A stretch of 64,000 nucleotides of DNA from Pycnococcus provasolii. Its lineage: Eukaryota > Chlorophyta > Pseudoscourfieldiophyceae > Pseudoscourfieldiales. The translations under genes were made by a program, and so were the position numbers. Where the stretch lies: NCBI GenBank assembly GCA_049487715.1, contig CP150550.1:930001-994000 (forward strand), written 5' to 3'. The stretch's first letter is position 1. Every line of letters starts with the position of its first letter. Below the pieces are notes generated by a model that saw only the letters and a program-made list of their open reading frames with translations, was not told the DNA's origin and ran no database searches. Positions 49,358 to 58,344 of the stretch are shown here, piece by piece.

Positions 49358-50329
49358 TTAGAGCTTAAGCGACAGCATGTCCACTGCCGTCTGAACGAGG
49401 TCGGACACCGTGAGCACCGCAAGACTTAGCTCCGGTATGTGCGACGCCTCGCTCTTCGGCGCAGTATTTGGCGCTGGCTTGCCGGCACGCCCGGTGGTGT
49501 AAGCTATCATCCACTGCACAAGCAGCGCGACGAAGATCGACCCGCGTATTCCCACCGCGACGTGCGCGATTTTCTGAAGTGCATTTGCGGCGCCGGTCGA
49601 GAGTCGAAAAGCAAAGTGCGCGTGTCTTGCGCCATCCTCGAGAGGTCGCAGCAAGGCGCGGCAAATACACGTATAAATAGCTAAGGCGCCTGCACGACCT
49701 GTGAGCGTTGTGAAGCAGAGTGTAAGGAGCGTCGCGAAGTCGCGCATATTTTGGAAAGCAGTGACGCCCTCGTCGAGCACGAAGGCGACGGTCAGCTCAG
49801 CTTGCAAGTATCCGAGCCACAGCGACAGGGCGGCAGCAGCAGATTCGTCCAAGCCGTATGCATGCAACGCAGATGGTGGCGGTCCTTGGGCACGAGGCGA
49901 TGCGTATCGAGACGACCAAGCGTCTGCACACGTGGCGTGCAAAGTGCTCAAGGCGTTGGTGGTGGTGCGTGAGCCATCGCTTGGCACGACGCTTGTTGTC
50001 AGCGCGTACACGGCGCTCGCGGTGAAGGCGACGGCGGCTGCAAGTCTGGCCTTGTGAAGTGAACGTACGGTGAGCCACGGCGACGACGCCTTTCTTGCGC
50101 CACGACCCAAGACTTTCTCAAACACATAGGTGAGCACGACCGTCAACGCGAGCCAGACGACGAACCATCTCACCGCAGCAGTTGCCACGGCAGCCTGCTC
50201 CACGCCGACTGACTGCGTGCCGTCCCACTTCGGACCCCACGGTCGCCGCTGACGAGCAGAGGCTGCCGACGGAGACGCCAAGTCCGGCTTAACATCCTCC
50301 TCAAACAAGTCTTCTTCTTCTGGCTCCAT
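49358..50329 (-). CDS. Multipass membrane protein, unknown
   Basis: 323 residues from the first ATG at 50329; the longer frame opens with TTG. The N-terminus is acidic (MEPEEEDLFEEDVKPD). About six hydrophobic segments follow, including WFVVWLALTVVLTYVF, AAAVAFTASAVYALTT, LSLWLGYLQAELTVAFVL and GSIFVALLVQWMIAY. The GYLQAEL...DEGVTAFQNMRDF part is weakly reminiscent of TLC-type lipid-sensing or ceramide-synthase membrane proteins, but the diagnostic His pair is not obvious. I do not assign a function. It is convergent with the sialidase-like gene, with 77 bp between stops. A TTACA (TGTAA on its own strand) lies just beyond its stop. Confidence 0.65.
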   Translation of the reverse strand: MEPEEEDLFEEDVKPDLASPSAASARQRRPWGPKWDGTQSVGVEQAAVATAAVRWFVVWLALTVVLTYVFEKVLGRGARKASSPWLTVRSLHKARLAAAVAFTASAVYALTTSVVPSDGSRTTTNALSTLHATCADAWSSRYASPRAQGPPPSALHAYGLDESAAAALSLWLGYLQAELTVAFVLDEGVTAFQNMRDFATLLTLCFTTLTGRAGALAIYTCICRALLRPLEDGARHAHFAFRLSTGAANALQKIAHVAVGIRGSIFVALLVQWMIAYTTGRAGKPAPNTAPKSEASHIPELSLAVLTVSDLVQTAVDMLSLKL

Positions 50330-50437
50330 GGATCGATAGTGTATCAAAATGGAAAAAAAGGGTCCAGTTGGTTGGTTAAGTTCGGGGACGAGTGCGATCT
50401 TGGTTTGTGACCCCGAATCCAGAGAATCTTACGATAG

Positions 50438-50698
50438 TCTAGTTATGCAAAACTGCCACCTGTTCCCCCGCACGTTCCCATCAACTTGTAAGTCTCGCGT
50501 ACCGCGCGTCAGCCAACATACACGGACAGTATTCTGCGTAAGTTCGTGCTCGGCGACGACTTCGCGAAACAATACGACATCAAAAAGGCGGAGGGCGAGC
50601 GCGCGGTGTGCGCGAAGCTTGACGAGAAGACTTCCGCGTGGAAGCCATGGCGCAGCATTGCCGCCATGGTGGCTTTGGACCAAAAGGATGCGCTATAA
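50438..50698 (+). pseudogene. Orphan gene fragment (two exon-like pieces)
   Basis: A coding-like segment with no ATG. A piece at 50438-50487 can be joined over a 42-nt GT-AG intron (gtaagt...ggacag) to 50530-50698. It reads LPPVPPHVPINF then ILRKFVLGDDFAKQYDIKKA and ends in KTSAWKPWRSIAAMVALDQK before TAA. The W-x-PWRS-x-AA phrase is weakly like the C-terminal part of HhH-GPD (AlkA-type) DNA glycosylases. The 5' part of any such gene is absent upstream. It lies between the ATG of the multipass gene and the 3' end of enolase. It could be a remnant, or the last exons of a gene whose start I cannot see. Confidence 0.4.
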
Positions 50699-50742
50699 GA
50701 AGTTGCGGACTTTTACCAATAAGTTGGGCAATTTTTGGATTT

Positions 50743-52575
50743 TTACAAGGTTTTCTTCGTCGCGTTCGTGCCGTAAGGCGTCCACGATATGTGACGGTAC
50801 TGCGACTCGCCCGCGTAAACAGCGTCCTTACCCATCTCCTCCTCGATGCGCAGAAGCTGGTTGTACTTCGAAAGGCGCTCGCTGCGGCACGGCGCGCCCG
50901 TCTTGATCTGACCCGTCGCGAGACCGACGGCGAGATCCGCGATGAAGCTGTCCTCCGTCTCCCCTGAGCGGTGGCTCGTCATCACGCCCCATCCCGCGTT
51001 TTTTGACATGCCCACCGCCTCGATCGCCTCCGAAACGGATCCGATCTGGTTCACCTTCAGCAGCAGCGCGTTGCACCACTTCCCGTCAATCGCGCGCTGC
51101 ACGCGCTTCGGGTTGGTCACGAGCAGGTCGTCGCCGACGATCTGGCAGAGGTCGTCCGCCGTCAGAGCGGTAGTATTTTCCGCGTCGTCCTGATCGAACG
51201 GATCCTCGATGGAGATGACGGGGTAGTTCTGCACAAACGACGCGTAGAGAGCGCGCAGCTCGTCGCCCGGCATCGCAGCGAGCTTCTCATCCTTCGCTGC
51301 GCCCTCCGGCGCCTTGAAGTCGAGGTCGTACTTATATGTGGGCGGATCCTCGCCCTCCGCCGCAGGCACGAGGAACTCGGATGCGGCGACGTCCATGCCA
51401 ATTTTCACCTTGCCAGTGTAGCCCGCCACTTCAATCGCCTCCACGATCAGCTTCAGGCCTTCCTCGTTGTTCTCCAAGCTCGGCGCGAAGCCGCCCTCGT
51501 CGCCCACATTCACGCTGTCTTGCCCGTACTTTGCCTTGATGATGTCCTTGAGCTTGTGGTACACCTCGCTTCCCATCTTCATAGCCTCCGTGAAAGACGA
51601 CGCTCCAGTGGGAAGGATCATGTACTCCTGGAACGCCAGGCGGTTCCCCGCGTGGCTACCTCCGTTGATGATGTTGAACGCAGGCACGGGGAGCACGAAC
51701 GTGTCGTTGTTCGCAAGCTTTCCGATGTGGCGCCAAAGCGGGACGCCCGACTCCGCGGCACCAGCTTTGCACACGGCGATGCTAGCGGCAAGGATGGCGT
51801 TCGCGCCGAGTCGACCCTTGTTTTCCGTGCCGTCGAGCGCGATCATCGCGTCGTCGATAGCCTTCTGGTCGGTCGGGTCCTTTCCAACGAGCAGGGTGGC
51901 AATTTCCCCATTCACGTGCGAGACCGCCTGTAGAACACCCTTGCCCAAGTAGTCGTCGGGTGCCGTGTCCTTATCCCGCAGCTCCACCGCCTCGTAGATT
52001 CCCGTCGACGCTCCGCTCGGCACCGCGGCGCGGAAGGTTCCCTTGTGCGTCGTGACGTCGCACTCCACCGTCGGGTTTCCTCGGCTGTCGAAGATTTGCC
52101 GCCCAGTCACCTTGAGTATGGCTGGCGGCGGCACGATGCTTTCTTTGAGGTAGCTGATAGCCGCCAGCGGTTCCTTTCCTTCCTCGTAGAGTTTTTCGAG
52201 CGATCCCACGAGCGCCGCCATGGCGCCCGTTTCTTCGAGGTACTTGACGAACGCGCGCTTGCGGTCTGTGGTGGTTCGGTCGCCGTCGTTGAGGTTGGAT
52301 GCTGCCGCCATCGTTCGAACGCTGGGAGGCTGTGTTGTAGTTGTAGTTGTCTGTGAAGGAGTCCTGAGAGTAGAGGCGTTGCAGATGCGTTGAGACAAAC
52401 ACGACACAAAAGGTGAGAGTCGCGACGACACGGACGTAGCGTGGGTGAATAACCGTATACGCGAGCCTGTTTTTAGCATACACTTATAGCCAGTAAAGGT
52501 ACGACGTGAGGAATGGACCGCAGAGGCACCCAGAGCCGCACCTAAGCACGACGTGTTAGACCGGAAAGAGCGCAT
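50743..52575 (-). CDS. ENO: Enolase with DPY-30-like N-terminal extension
   Basis: Phosphopyruvate hydratase of glycolysis. The core runs from [19 protein letters not shown], with [59 protein letters not shown] and SHRSGETED all intact. Ahead of the usual start is a helical segment ([20 protein letters not shown], then [20 protein letters not shown]). It resembles the DPY-30/RII-type dimerisation motif also present in plant ENO3-type enolases. Further upstream, the open frame from the ATG at 52575 is Ser/Arg/Thr-rich with almost no acidic residues, possibly a targeting peptide (610 residues in all). An alternative start at 52314 would give 523 residues. TACTGTAC overlaps the 52575 start. Confidence 0.93.
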   Translation of the reverse strand: MRSFRSNTSCLGAALGASAVHSSRRTFTGYKCMLKTGSRIRLFTHATSVSSRLSPFVSCLSQRICNASTLRTPSQTTTTTTQPPSVRTMAAASNLNDGDRTTTDRKRAFVKYLEETGAMAALVGSLEKLYEEGKEPLAAISYLKESIVPPPAILKVTGRQIFDSRGNPTVECDVTTHKGTFRAAVPSGASTGIYEAVELRDKDTAPDDYLGKGVLQAVSHVNGEIATLLVGKDPTDQKAIDDAMIALDGTENKGRLGANAILAASIAVCKAGAAESGVPLWRHIGKLANNDTFVLPVPAFNIINGGSHAGNRLAFQEYMILPTGASSFTEAMKMGSEVYHKLKDIIKAKYGQDSVNVGDEGGFAPSLENNEEGLKLIVEAIEVAGYTGKVKIGMDVAASEFLVPAAEGEDPPTYKYDLDFKAPEGAAKDEKLAAMPGDELRALYASFVQNYPVISIEDPFDQDDAENTTALTADDLCQIVGDDLLVTNPKRVQRAIDGKWCNALLLKVNQIGSVSEAIEAVGMSKNAGWGVMTSHRSGETEDSFIADLAVGLATGQIKTGAPCRSERLSKYNQLLRIEEEMGKDAVYAGESQYRHISWTPYGTNATKKTL

Positions 52576-53074
52576 ACTGTACAGGACGAAGCCGACGGGT
52601 CCCTGAGACACCTGCCTGAGAACGAACACGAACACGAACACCTGAGACCACCTGAGAACAGGCGAACACGCGATGAGGAACACCACTGCAAGAACTAGGA
52701 AGTAGGGTACCCGTACTGGGATGCCGACCCCAAGAACCCGCTGTGCTCGTGCACAGGGAGCAGCACAGTCTTGTGAACAACAACAACACGGCTATTACCT
52801 TTAAGTCGATTGATCAACGGGATAATTCCCGACTTCCCGTGAGTTGATTTCTGTTGATGGGCAACTCTGGTGAGCTCTGATAATAGGGCAACGGGAGGGA
52901 GTAGTATGTACTACGATAGGCATCACTCACTGGGTTAACTGTGCAAGGTCAGGGAGGCGCCTACCTTGGGGTTTCCTTACCTTTCGAACCAGGTCAAGTC
53001 CATTTTTATGTTTAGGGGTTTCGTTTTAACCTTAGGGACTTTTGCGATAAAAGTCACATCGTCTGGTAGCGATT
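52576..53074. other. Intergenic between two minus-strand genes
   Basis: Upstream of enolase. It includes GAACACGAACACGAACAC and CACCTGAGA short repeats near 52605-52660. No gene is seen. Confidence 0.45.
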
Positions 53075-53125
53075 CGCTATCTTGGACAAAGTAAAGTACT
53101 GTAAAGTAAATTACTAAATGAGCAA
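53075..53125 (-). repeat. 3'-end dispersed element, copy C
   Basis: On the minus strand it reads TTGCTCATTTAGTAATTTAC, then TACTTTACTTTGTCC. It overlaps the stop codon of the mucin-like gene: the TAG is inside CATTTAGTAA. It corresponds to the first half of copies A and B. Confidence 0.7.
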
Positions 53126-55015
53126 TCTTAGATAAACACCAGCCATGCCTGCCATGACGAGCGCGAGCGCTCGCGACGTCGCACGCGCCGAAGATTTCGA
53201 AGAAGATCCGGCGGTGGTTGTGACCTCCGCGGCTGGTGCAGGGGTATACGTCGTCGGCGCACGAGAAGGCGACGGATTGAACACGTTGATTGGCACGCTC
53301 ACAGGCGACGGCGACGATGCGGCGGTGGTTGATGATGTTGTTCCTGTTGCTTTGGTGGTGGTGGTGGTGGTGGTGGTGGTGGCCTCTCCTCCTGCTGATG
53401 CTGATGTTGACGTCGTGGTCGTGGTCGTCGACGACGTCGACGTCGATGCAGTACTGCCCTTCGACTGCACCGAGACGGAATTTGAGCTGCATCCTGGTTC
53501 CGCGGCAACATCCTTGGCGCACCACGTCGTTCCAAGGGCGCACGATCGGCTCTCAGAGGCCATGATTTCCTCCATGAGCAAGGGAACGTCACCTTGGCCG
53601 GCTCCACACGATGTTTCGTTGCTCACCTTTCCAGGCGTCCCACAGCCACCCTGCATCCAGAACGGAAACGCCAAGCTTGCAGTGTCATCTGTCTCGCCGC
53701 CCGGTGCCACCGCGGTCACGAGCTTCCACCCACCGTTGAATGCGCGGTAGAGCGCCGAGAACTTTCGCCCCGTGAGCGGGCCCTCGTTGTTGGCCTCCGC
53801 ATATCCATCGTAAACCCCTTCCATGCTGCATAACTCGGGCATCAATTCCGCGAGGTAGCTATTCGGTGCGATTGCCGTGTCGATGGTTTCAGCATCCCAA
53901 AGCCACAGGCGATGCAACGACGGGTAGTCCGACGGAGCGGCGCCGTTGCTGCGCGTCGCCTCGCGGAAAAGAAGGTACGGGTCCGCCTTCCACTTTGCGC
54001 CGGCACTCTCCGACGCCGACGTGAGCCCGCCGCCCGAAGCACCAGGGCCGCGGAACGTGACATCGATACGCATGCAAGTGCTGCGTTCCGTCGGCGCCGA
54101 GCTCAGCGCCACGGGAATGTCCAGCGCGTCGACGGGCTTTCCGTCGATGGTTGTCACGCACACGTCCGCCGTAATTGCGGCATCACACGGCGACGCGGCG
54201 TTCGCACCAGGGATGGTGGTGGTGCGATCGAGACGCGCGGCAGCCTTGAATGCACCCGTGTTCGCGTTCACGTCCGCACGCACCGCCTGTATGCTTTCAT
54301 ACTTAGCGACGAGCCCCGCGGGTGCCGGGACGGATTGCGCCGCGTCTCCGGCGGGGCTCTTGGCAGACACCTTGGTGACAAGCCTTGCCTGTGCGGCGAC
54401 GCGTCTCTGGTTGGGGATGTGGAAGTGGTCGCTGAGTTCTGCGACGCAGATGCCCACATCGTCGGCGTTGACTGCGAATTCGACGGCGACGTGGTAGTTG
54501 GTGAAGCTCGGTCCTCCGATGACGTGTGGCAGTGGTTCCTCGAGGTTTAGCACGAACTCCGCGCCGCCGTTCGCGTCCGTGTTCAGCTCGCACGGTCCAG
54601 CCGCGAGCGCCTCCCCTCCCTCGGCCATGACGTCCATGTAGCACTTCGCTCCTCGATAGGCTCTGAGGTCCTTCGACAGGACTGTCGTCCACTCTCCCGT
54701 GACGGCGGCCCTTCCCGTCGTCCTGAGGTCCGCGGTGACTTTGATTGCCTTCTGGTCTTCGCTTAAGACGGTATCTTTGATTCGAAAGTTGTTGTGCGCC
54801 TCCCCTCCGTACACGGGGTTGTACGCGTTTCCGGTGTGGCACTCGAGTCCGAGTGTTTGGAGGTAGTAGTTGTCTGCGGGAAAACGCGGTCCGTCGTGGT
54901 TGGCTGAAGTCAACGTCAAGCAGAGAAGAAGAAGAGATAAAATGACTGCGAGAAACAATATATTGTGCAATATGGAAGACGCACCATACGACGACGACAC
55001 CATTCTGGTCACCAT
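53114..55015 (-). CDS. Mucin-like, probably GPI-anchored surface protein
   Basis: A 633-residue protein. It has a signal peptide (ILFLAVILSLLLLCLTLTSA, 19-38), a Cys-containing ectodomain of ~460 residues without a family I recognise, a Ser/Thr-homopolymer stalk at about 510-600 (TTTTTTSTSASAGGE and long Thr runs), and a C-terminal hydrophobic tail (ALALVMAGMAGVYLRLLI) after a small-residue region. This is the layout of a GPI-anchored, heavily O-glycosylated protein. Ectodomain phrases include YLQTLGLECHTGNAYNPVYG and FNGGWKLVTAVAPGGETDD. The latter resembles invasin-free heterokont and algal surface proteins only in style, so no function is claimed. The poly-Thr codons form a GTG/ACC microsatellite at 53354-53382. 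Confidence 0.7.
   Translation of the reverse strand: MVTRMVSSSYGASSILHNILFLAVILSLLLLCLTLTSANHDGPRFPADNYYLQTLGLECHTGNAYNPVYGGEAHNNFRIKDTVLSEDQKAIKVTADLRTTGRAAVTGEWTTVLSKDLRAYRGAKCYMDVMAEGGEALAAGPCELNTDANGGAEFVLNLEEPLPHVIGGPSFTNYHVAVEFAVNADDVGICVAELSDHFHIPNQRRVAAQARLVTKVSAKSPAGDAAQSVPAPAGLVAKYESIQAVRADVNANTGAFKAAARLDRTTTIPGANAASPCDAAITADVCVTTIDGKPVDALDIPVALSSAPTERSTCMRIDVTFRGPGASGGGLTSASESAGAKWKADPYLLFREATRSNGAAPSDYPSLHRLWLWDAETIDTAIAPNSYLAELMPELCSMEGVYDGYAEANNEGPLTGRKFSALYRAFNGGWKLVTAVAPGGETDDTASLAFPFWMQGGCGTPGKVSNETSCGAGQGDVPLLMEEIMASESRSCALGTTWCAKDVAAEPGCSSNSVSVQSKGSTASTSTSSTTTTTTSTSASAGGEATTTTTTTTTKATGTTSSTTAASSPSPVSVPINVFNPSPSRAPTTYTPAPAAEVTTTAGSSSKSSARATSRALALVMAGMAGVYLRLLI
53354..53382. 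repeat. (GTG)n trinucleotide repeat encoding poly-Thr
   Basis: Nine to ten GTG units on the plus strand (CAC/ACC on the coding strand) inside the stalk of the mucin-like protein. Length variation here would change stalk length. Confidence 0.9.
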
Positions 55016-55550
55016 GTCGCCGTAAAAGACTTGCCAAGTTGTCTTCCGGCCGCGTCCCTCCGTCCGTGCGTCCGTCCAGAGCTCTCTCCGAATCTTCCGC
55101 CTGGTTTATTTGCGGCCGGCGAAGGCCAGGCAAGACGCAAGACGCAAGACGCAAGAGGCAAGGCACACAACCAGACAGGGTTAGGGTTTCCAGTTAGGGT
55201 TAGGATTGGGGATAGGGTTAGGGCTAGCTATTAGAAGGAGCTCCTGGGTATAAGAAATGACATTTCGTGGGTATAGCGATTCTGGACAAATTTGGTCGGG
55301 AGGGTTAGGTTAGGTAGGGCAGAAGGGCCCTTGGGAGCAGCGAGGGGCCGAGGAGCAAAGCCCTCGGGAAAGGACGCCTTCTCGAGGGCGGGTCGCAGAA
55401 AGAAACACCCTCCCCAGTCCCCCGTGTTGCCCTCCCTGTTTTCTGGGTTTTCTTCCCCTCTCATTCTCATTCCCAGTCTTTGTAGGCCAGTGGCGTCATT
55501 AGTGTTGGCTCTCCCTTTTGCTGTCGTTAGCTTTGGTTAATTAGCTTACG
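55016..55550. other. Divergent promoter region with TTAGGG cluster
   Basis: Between the mucin-like (-) and mTERF (+) genes. It contains AAGACGC repeats (55133-55155), a TTAGGG-type cluster (55178-55226), and a GGGCCCTTGGGAGC region. No gene is seen. Confidence 0.55.
55178..55226. repeat. Telomere-like TTAGGG cluster
   Basis: Five TTAGGG/TTAGGA-type units with short interruptions, about 165 bp from the mucin-like ATG. Confidence 0.85.
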
Positions 55551-57464
55551 ATGGCGTCGTTATCCTCGTCATCTTTTTCTTCGTCTTCAGTTGGACGCTC
55601 GTCTTCTCGTGCTCATTCTTCGCGTTCATTCCATGTGCCTGTGGGTAGGGTTAGGGATTGCTGGTTCACGGGTGGTGGTGTCCCAGAAATGGGGTGGGTG
55701 CCTCGTGCTTCGATGCCTCGGAAGACGGTCATCGTGCAGTGCGCCAGGGCTGTTGAGCCACAGCCACACCCAAAGGAAAAACAAACAAGGCGAAAGCAAC
55801 GTCAAATGAACCACGACGACGACGAAGATACAACAAGTCCTAGGCACGCAGACGCAGTAACAGCAGCAGCAGCAGGAGCGTCGCCTCCCAAGTCATCCTC
55901 CTCTCAAAAGACTGTCAAAGATTCGCAGAGAACAAAACTACCCAAGCAGCAGCCACTCAAGGTGCGCACCATCAGGTGCACAAAGTCAAGAAACGAAATC
56001 AAAAAAGCGGTGGAAGACCACCTCGGCGTCGACTTTGCCGATAGCCTGCTCGACGCATACCCAAGGCTCGCACTGTACGAACCAGCACAAGTCACGATGG
56101 TGCTGACGTACCTTCGCGACGAACTCGGGTTTTCCGAAGAAAACTTGCACGTCATCTTCGCCAAGTACCCGCACCTGCTTGGCGCCGGCGACAAACTTGA
56201 CAAGCTACGCGAGACAGTCGCATACCTCAGAAAGATGGCTGACCTGACGTCTGCCGAGTTTCGTAAACTCGCGATGAAAAATCCCAGGTGCCTCACGTAC
56301 GACGTCGCAGACAAGCTCGTGCCCGCCGCGGAGGCGCTCACTAAAAGCTACGGCCTGTCTGACGAGCAGGTGAAGGAGACGTTCCGCAGGCAGGGCTACA
56401 TGCTGGTGAACCACGAGCGTATGGCGGAGAAGGTTTTGCCCGTGAAGGACTTCTTCATCGAGGAGGTGGGCATGAGCGAGAAGGAGTTCAAGAAACTTTT
56501 GTGCATCTTCTCCACGCTCGTTTCTCTCGACGTCGACACGAACCTGCGCCCGAAGGTGGAATATCTTCGCAAGACAGTGAAGTTCAACGACAAGCAGATG
56601 CGCAAGGCGATCCTGAGCAACCCATACATGCTTGGACTACGCACGGAGCGCATCCAGGAGAGCATCGACTTTTTCGCAAAGTGCGAAGTACTTCCCCCGG
56701 AGCTTGCATCCATGCTGACGCTGCAGCCGATGCTCGTGAACTTGAATGCCAAAGACAATCTCGAGGCGAAGCGAAGATTCTTCAGGGATGAGCTTGGCGT
56801 GAATACACGAGCGTTTCGCCTTCTCATCCTGTACAAGCCGCAGACGCTCATGCCAAGCCTGGGGGTGCTCAAGGAAAAGGTGAAGTTCTATCACGAGGAG
56901 TTTGGCCTGAGCTACGAGGTGATTGCCAAGCGCATTGCCGTCATACCACTAGCGTACGCCGAGGACACGCTGCGGTACAAGGCGAAATTCCTCAAGGACT
57001 TTCTCGGCTGGAGTGACGAGACGTTCACCAAGGCGCTGAGCAATTACCCTGCGATGCTCGGATACTCTATTGAGGACAACCTCGTGAAGACATTCGAGTA
57101 TCTCGAGGAGGACCTTGGCATGAAGCGCGAGGCGGTGGCGGAAGTGCTTGCAAATCACCCTCACGTCTTTGGCTACAGCCTGGAGAAGAAGCTGCGTCCG
57201 ACGGTGAGCTATATTCTCAGGCTATACCCGAACGCAACCGTCGCTCAGGCGATCGCCGCGGCGAAACATTCGTTCGAGAATCGAATCAGGCCTCGTTCTG
57301 AGCTGCTGGAAAGGCTCGACCTTCTCTGGCGCTATTCGCCGCGGTACATCGCGTCGATGAGTATGAAAGACTTTGGCGACAAGTTCACTGATATGGAGTT
57401 GGATGTCACGGACGAGGAGATTCGGGCAAAGAAGAGGAAAGTGGACTCAGACTTGAAGGTTTGA
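55551..57464 (+). CDS. mTERF-family organelle gene-expression factor
   Basis: A 637-residue protein. Residues 1-~130 are Ser/Arg-rich and resemble a plastid (or dual) transit peptide plus a disordered linker. The remainder is a run of about nine to ten mTERF helical repeats of ~31-36 residues, each built on a pattern such as LGFSEENLHVIFAKYPHLLG, KFNDKQMRKAILSNPYMLGL, LGWSDETFTKALSNYPAMLG, or LGMKREAVAEVLANHPHVFG. mTERF proteins bind organellar nucleic acids and control transcription, splicing or rRNA maturation. The target is unknown. TGTAA at 57501 lies 37 bases after the stop; the convergent PsbP gene ends 58 bp away. Confidence 0.93.
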   Translation: MASLSSSSFSSSSVGRSSSRAHSSRSFHVPVGRVRDCWFTGGGVPEMGWVPRASMPRKTVIVQCARAVEPQPHPKEKQTRRKQRQMNHDDDEDTTSPRHADAVTAAAAGASPPKSSSSQKTVKDSQRTKLPKQQPLKVRTIRCTKSRNEIKKAVEDHLGVDFADSLLDAYPRLALYEPAQVTMVLTYLRDELGFSEENLHVIFAKYPHLLGAGDKLDKLRETVAYLRKMADLTSAEFRKLAMKNPRCLTYDVADKLVPAAEALTKSYGLSDEQVKETFRRQGYMLVNHERMAEKVLPVKDFFIEEVGMSEKEFKKLLCIFSTLVSLDVDTNLRPKVEYLRKTVKFNDKQMRKAILSNPYMLGLRTERIQESIDFFAKCEVLPPELASMLTLQPMLVNLNAKDNLEAKRRFFRDELGVNTRAFRLLILYKPQTLMPSLGVLKEKVKFYHEEFGLSYEVIAKRIAVIPLAYAEDTLRYKAKFLKDFLGWSDETFTKALSNYPAMLGYSIEDNLVKTFEYLEEDLGMKREAVAEVLANHPHVFGYSLEKKLRPTVSYILRLYPNATVAQAIAAAKHSFENRIRPRSELLERLDLLWRYSPRYIASMSMKDFGDKFTDMELDVTDEEIRAKKRKVDSDLKV

Positions 57465-57500
57465 ATAACCTACAGAGAGAGAGAGAAAAAACAAAGCGCT

Positions 57501-57505
57501 TGTAA
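57501..57505 (+). terminator. TGTAA poly(A)-signal-like motif
   Basis: TGTAA 37 bases downstream of the mTERF stop. Confidence 0.5.
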
Positions 57506-57522
57506 ACTATTACTTTGTTTTC

Positions 57523-58344
57523 TTACGCAACGTTAAATGACTTCCACGAGCCGATTGTTAGCGTTGATCCTCCCTTGATCCATCGCTTCTCGCCGACGCT
57601 AATTTTGTAGCAGTAGAGATAGCCGTCGCCGCCCACGGCAAGCGCGACGAGCTGGTGCTTGCCACCCTCATCGCCATCCGCTGTTCTGCTGAGGAAGTTG
57701 TAGAAGTAGTAGGTTTTTCCGTTGCGCTCCTCCTCCGAACTGTCCACTAGCGTTGCTTGCAGAACACTGTTCGTGGCGAAACCACCCTCCGACGACGTGT
57801 TTCCTTGATAAGACTGCGTACCGAGGACGAACGCAATTTTGTCAATCATCGCCTCCATCGAACCAAAATCCTTCACAGACTTCTTCTTACCAAATCTGTC
57901 GAATCGCGATATGCTGAGTGTCGTGATGATGTCGAACGAATCGGTGTACATGGCGAGCGTTTCGCGTCCGAATTCGCGCTCGCGTGTTGGCACGTACTTT
58001 GCCGGAATGTTCACGTCGAATCCATCCCCGTTGAGGTTGTAGTACTCGGTGGAGTTTGTCCTCTCCCCGAACACGTTCGCCTTCTGTCCGTACGCCGCGA
58101 GAGCGGGTTGGGGTGGAGCAAGAGCCGTCCCAAAGGCAGCGGCAGTAAAAGCGGCAGGGATCTGAAGTAAGAAATCGCGTCGCGACTCCGACTGCAACAG
58201 AGGCTGTGACCGACACGAAGTGACAAGTACCGTGTTGCTCCTCCTCCTGCTGCTCCTGCAGCAAGACGTTGACAACAAGCTAAGGCGAGCCGACTTCTGA
58301 GGGTTAGCCTGAACCGACACGGACGACTTGTTGCAGACGAGCAT
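57523..58344 (-). CDS. PSBP: PsbP, oxygen-evolving enhancer protein 2
   Basis: A 273-residue precursor of the 23-kDa extrinsic photosystem II subunit in the thylakoid lumen. It has a bipartite targeting peptide: a Ser/Arg-rich stroma part, then a twin-arginine lumen signal SRRDFLLQIPAAFTAAAFG with the ALA cleavage site at residues 81-83. The mature part follows green-lineage PsbP closely: AYGQKANVFGERTN, YNLNGDGFDVNIPAKYVPTR, REFGRETLAMYTDSFD, LGTQSYQGNTSSEGGF, and RTADGDEGGKHQLVALAV. PsbP binds Ca and Cl for water oxidation. Its presence is strong evidence for a green alga, because red-lineage plastids use other extrinsic proteins. Confidence 0.97.
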   Translation of the reverse strand: MLVCNKSSVSVQANPQKSARLSLLSTSCCRSSRRRSNTVLVTSCRSQPLLQSESRRDFLLQIPAAFTAAAFGTALAPPQPALAAYGQKANVFGERTNSTEYYNLNGDGFDVNIPAKYVPTREREFGRETLAMYTDSFDIITTLSISRFDRFGKKKSVKDFGSMEAMIDKIAFVLGTQSYQGNTSSEGGFATNSVLQATLVDSSEEERNGKTYYFYNFLSRTADGDEGGKHQLVALAVGGDGYLYCYKISVGEKRWIKGGSTLTIGSWKSFNVA

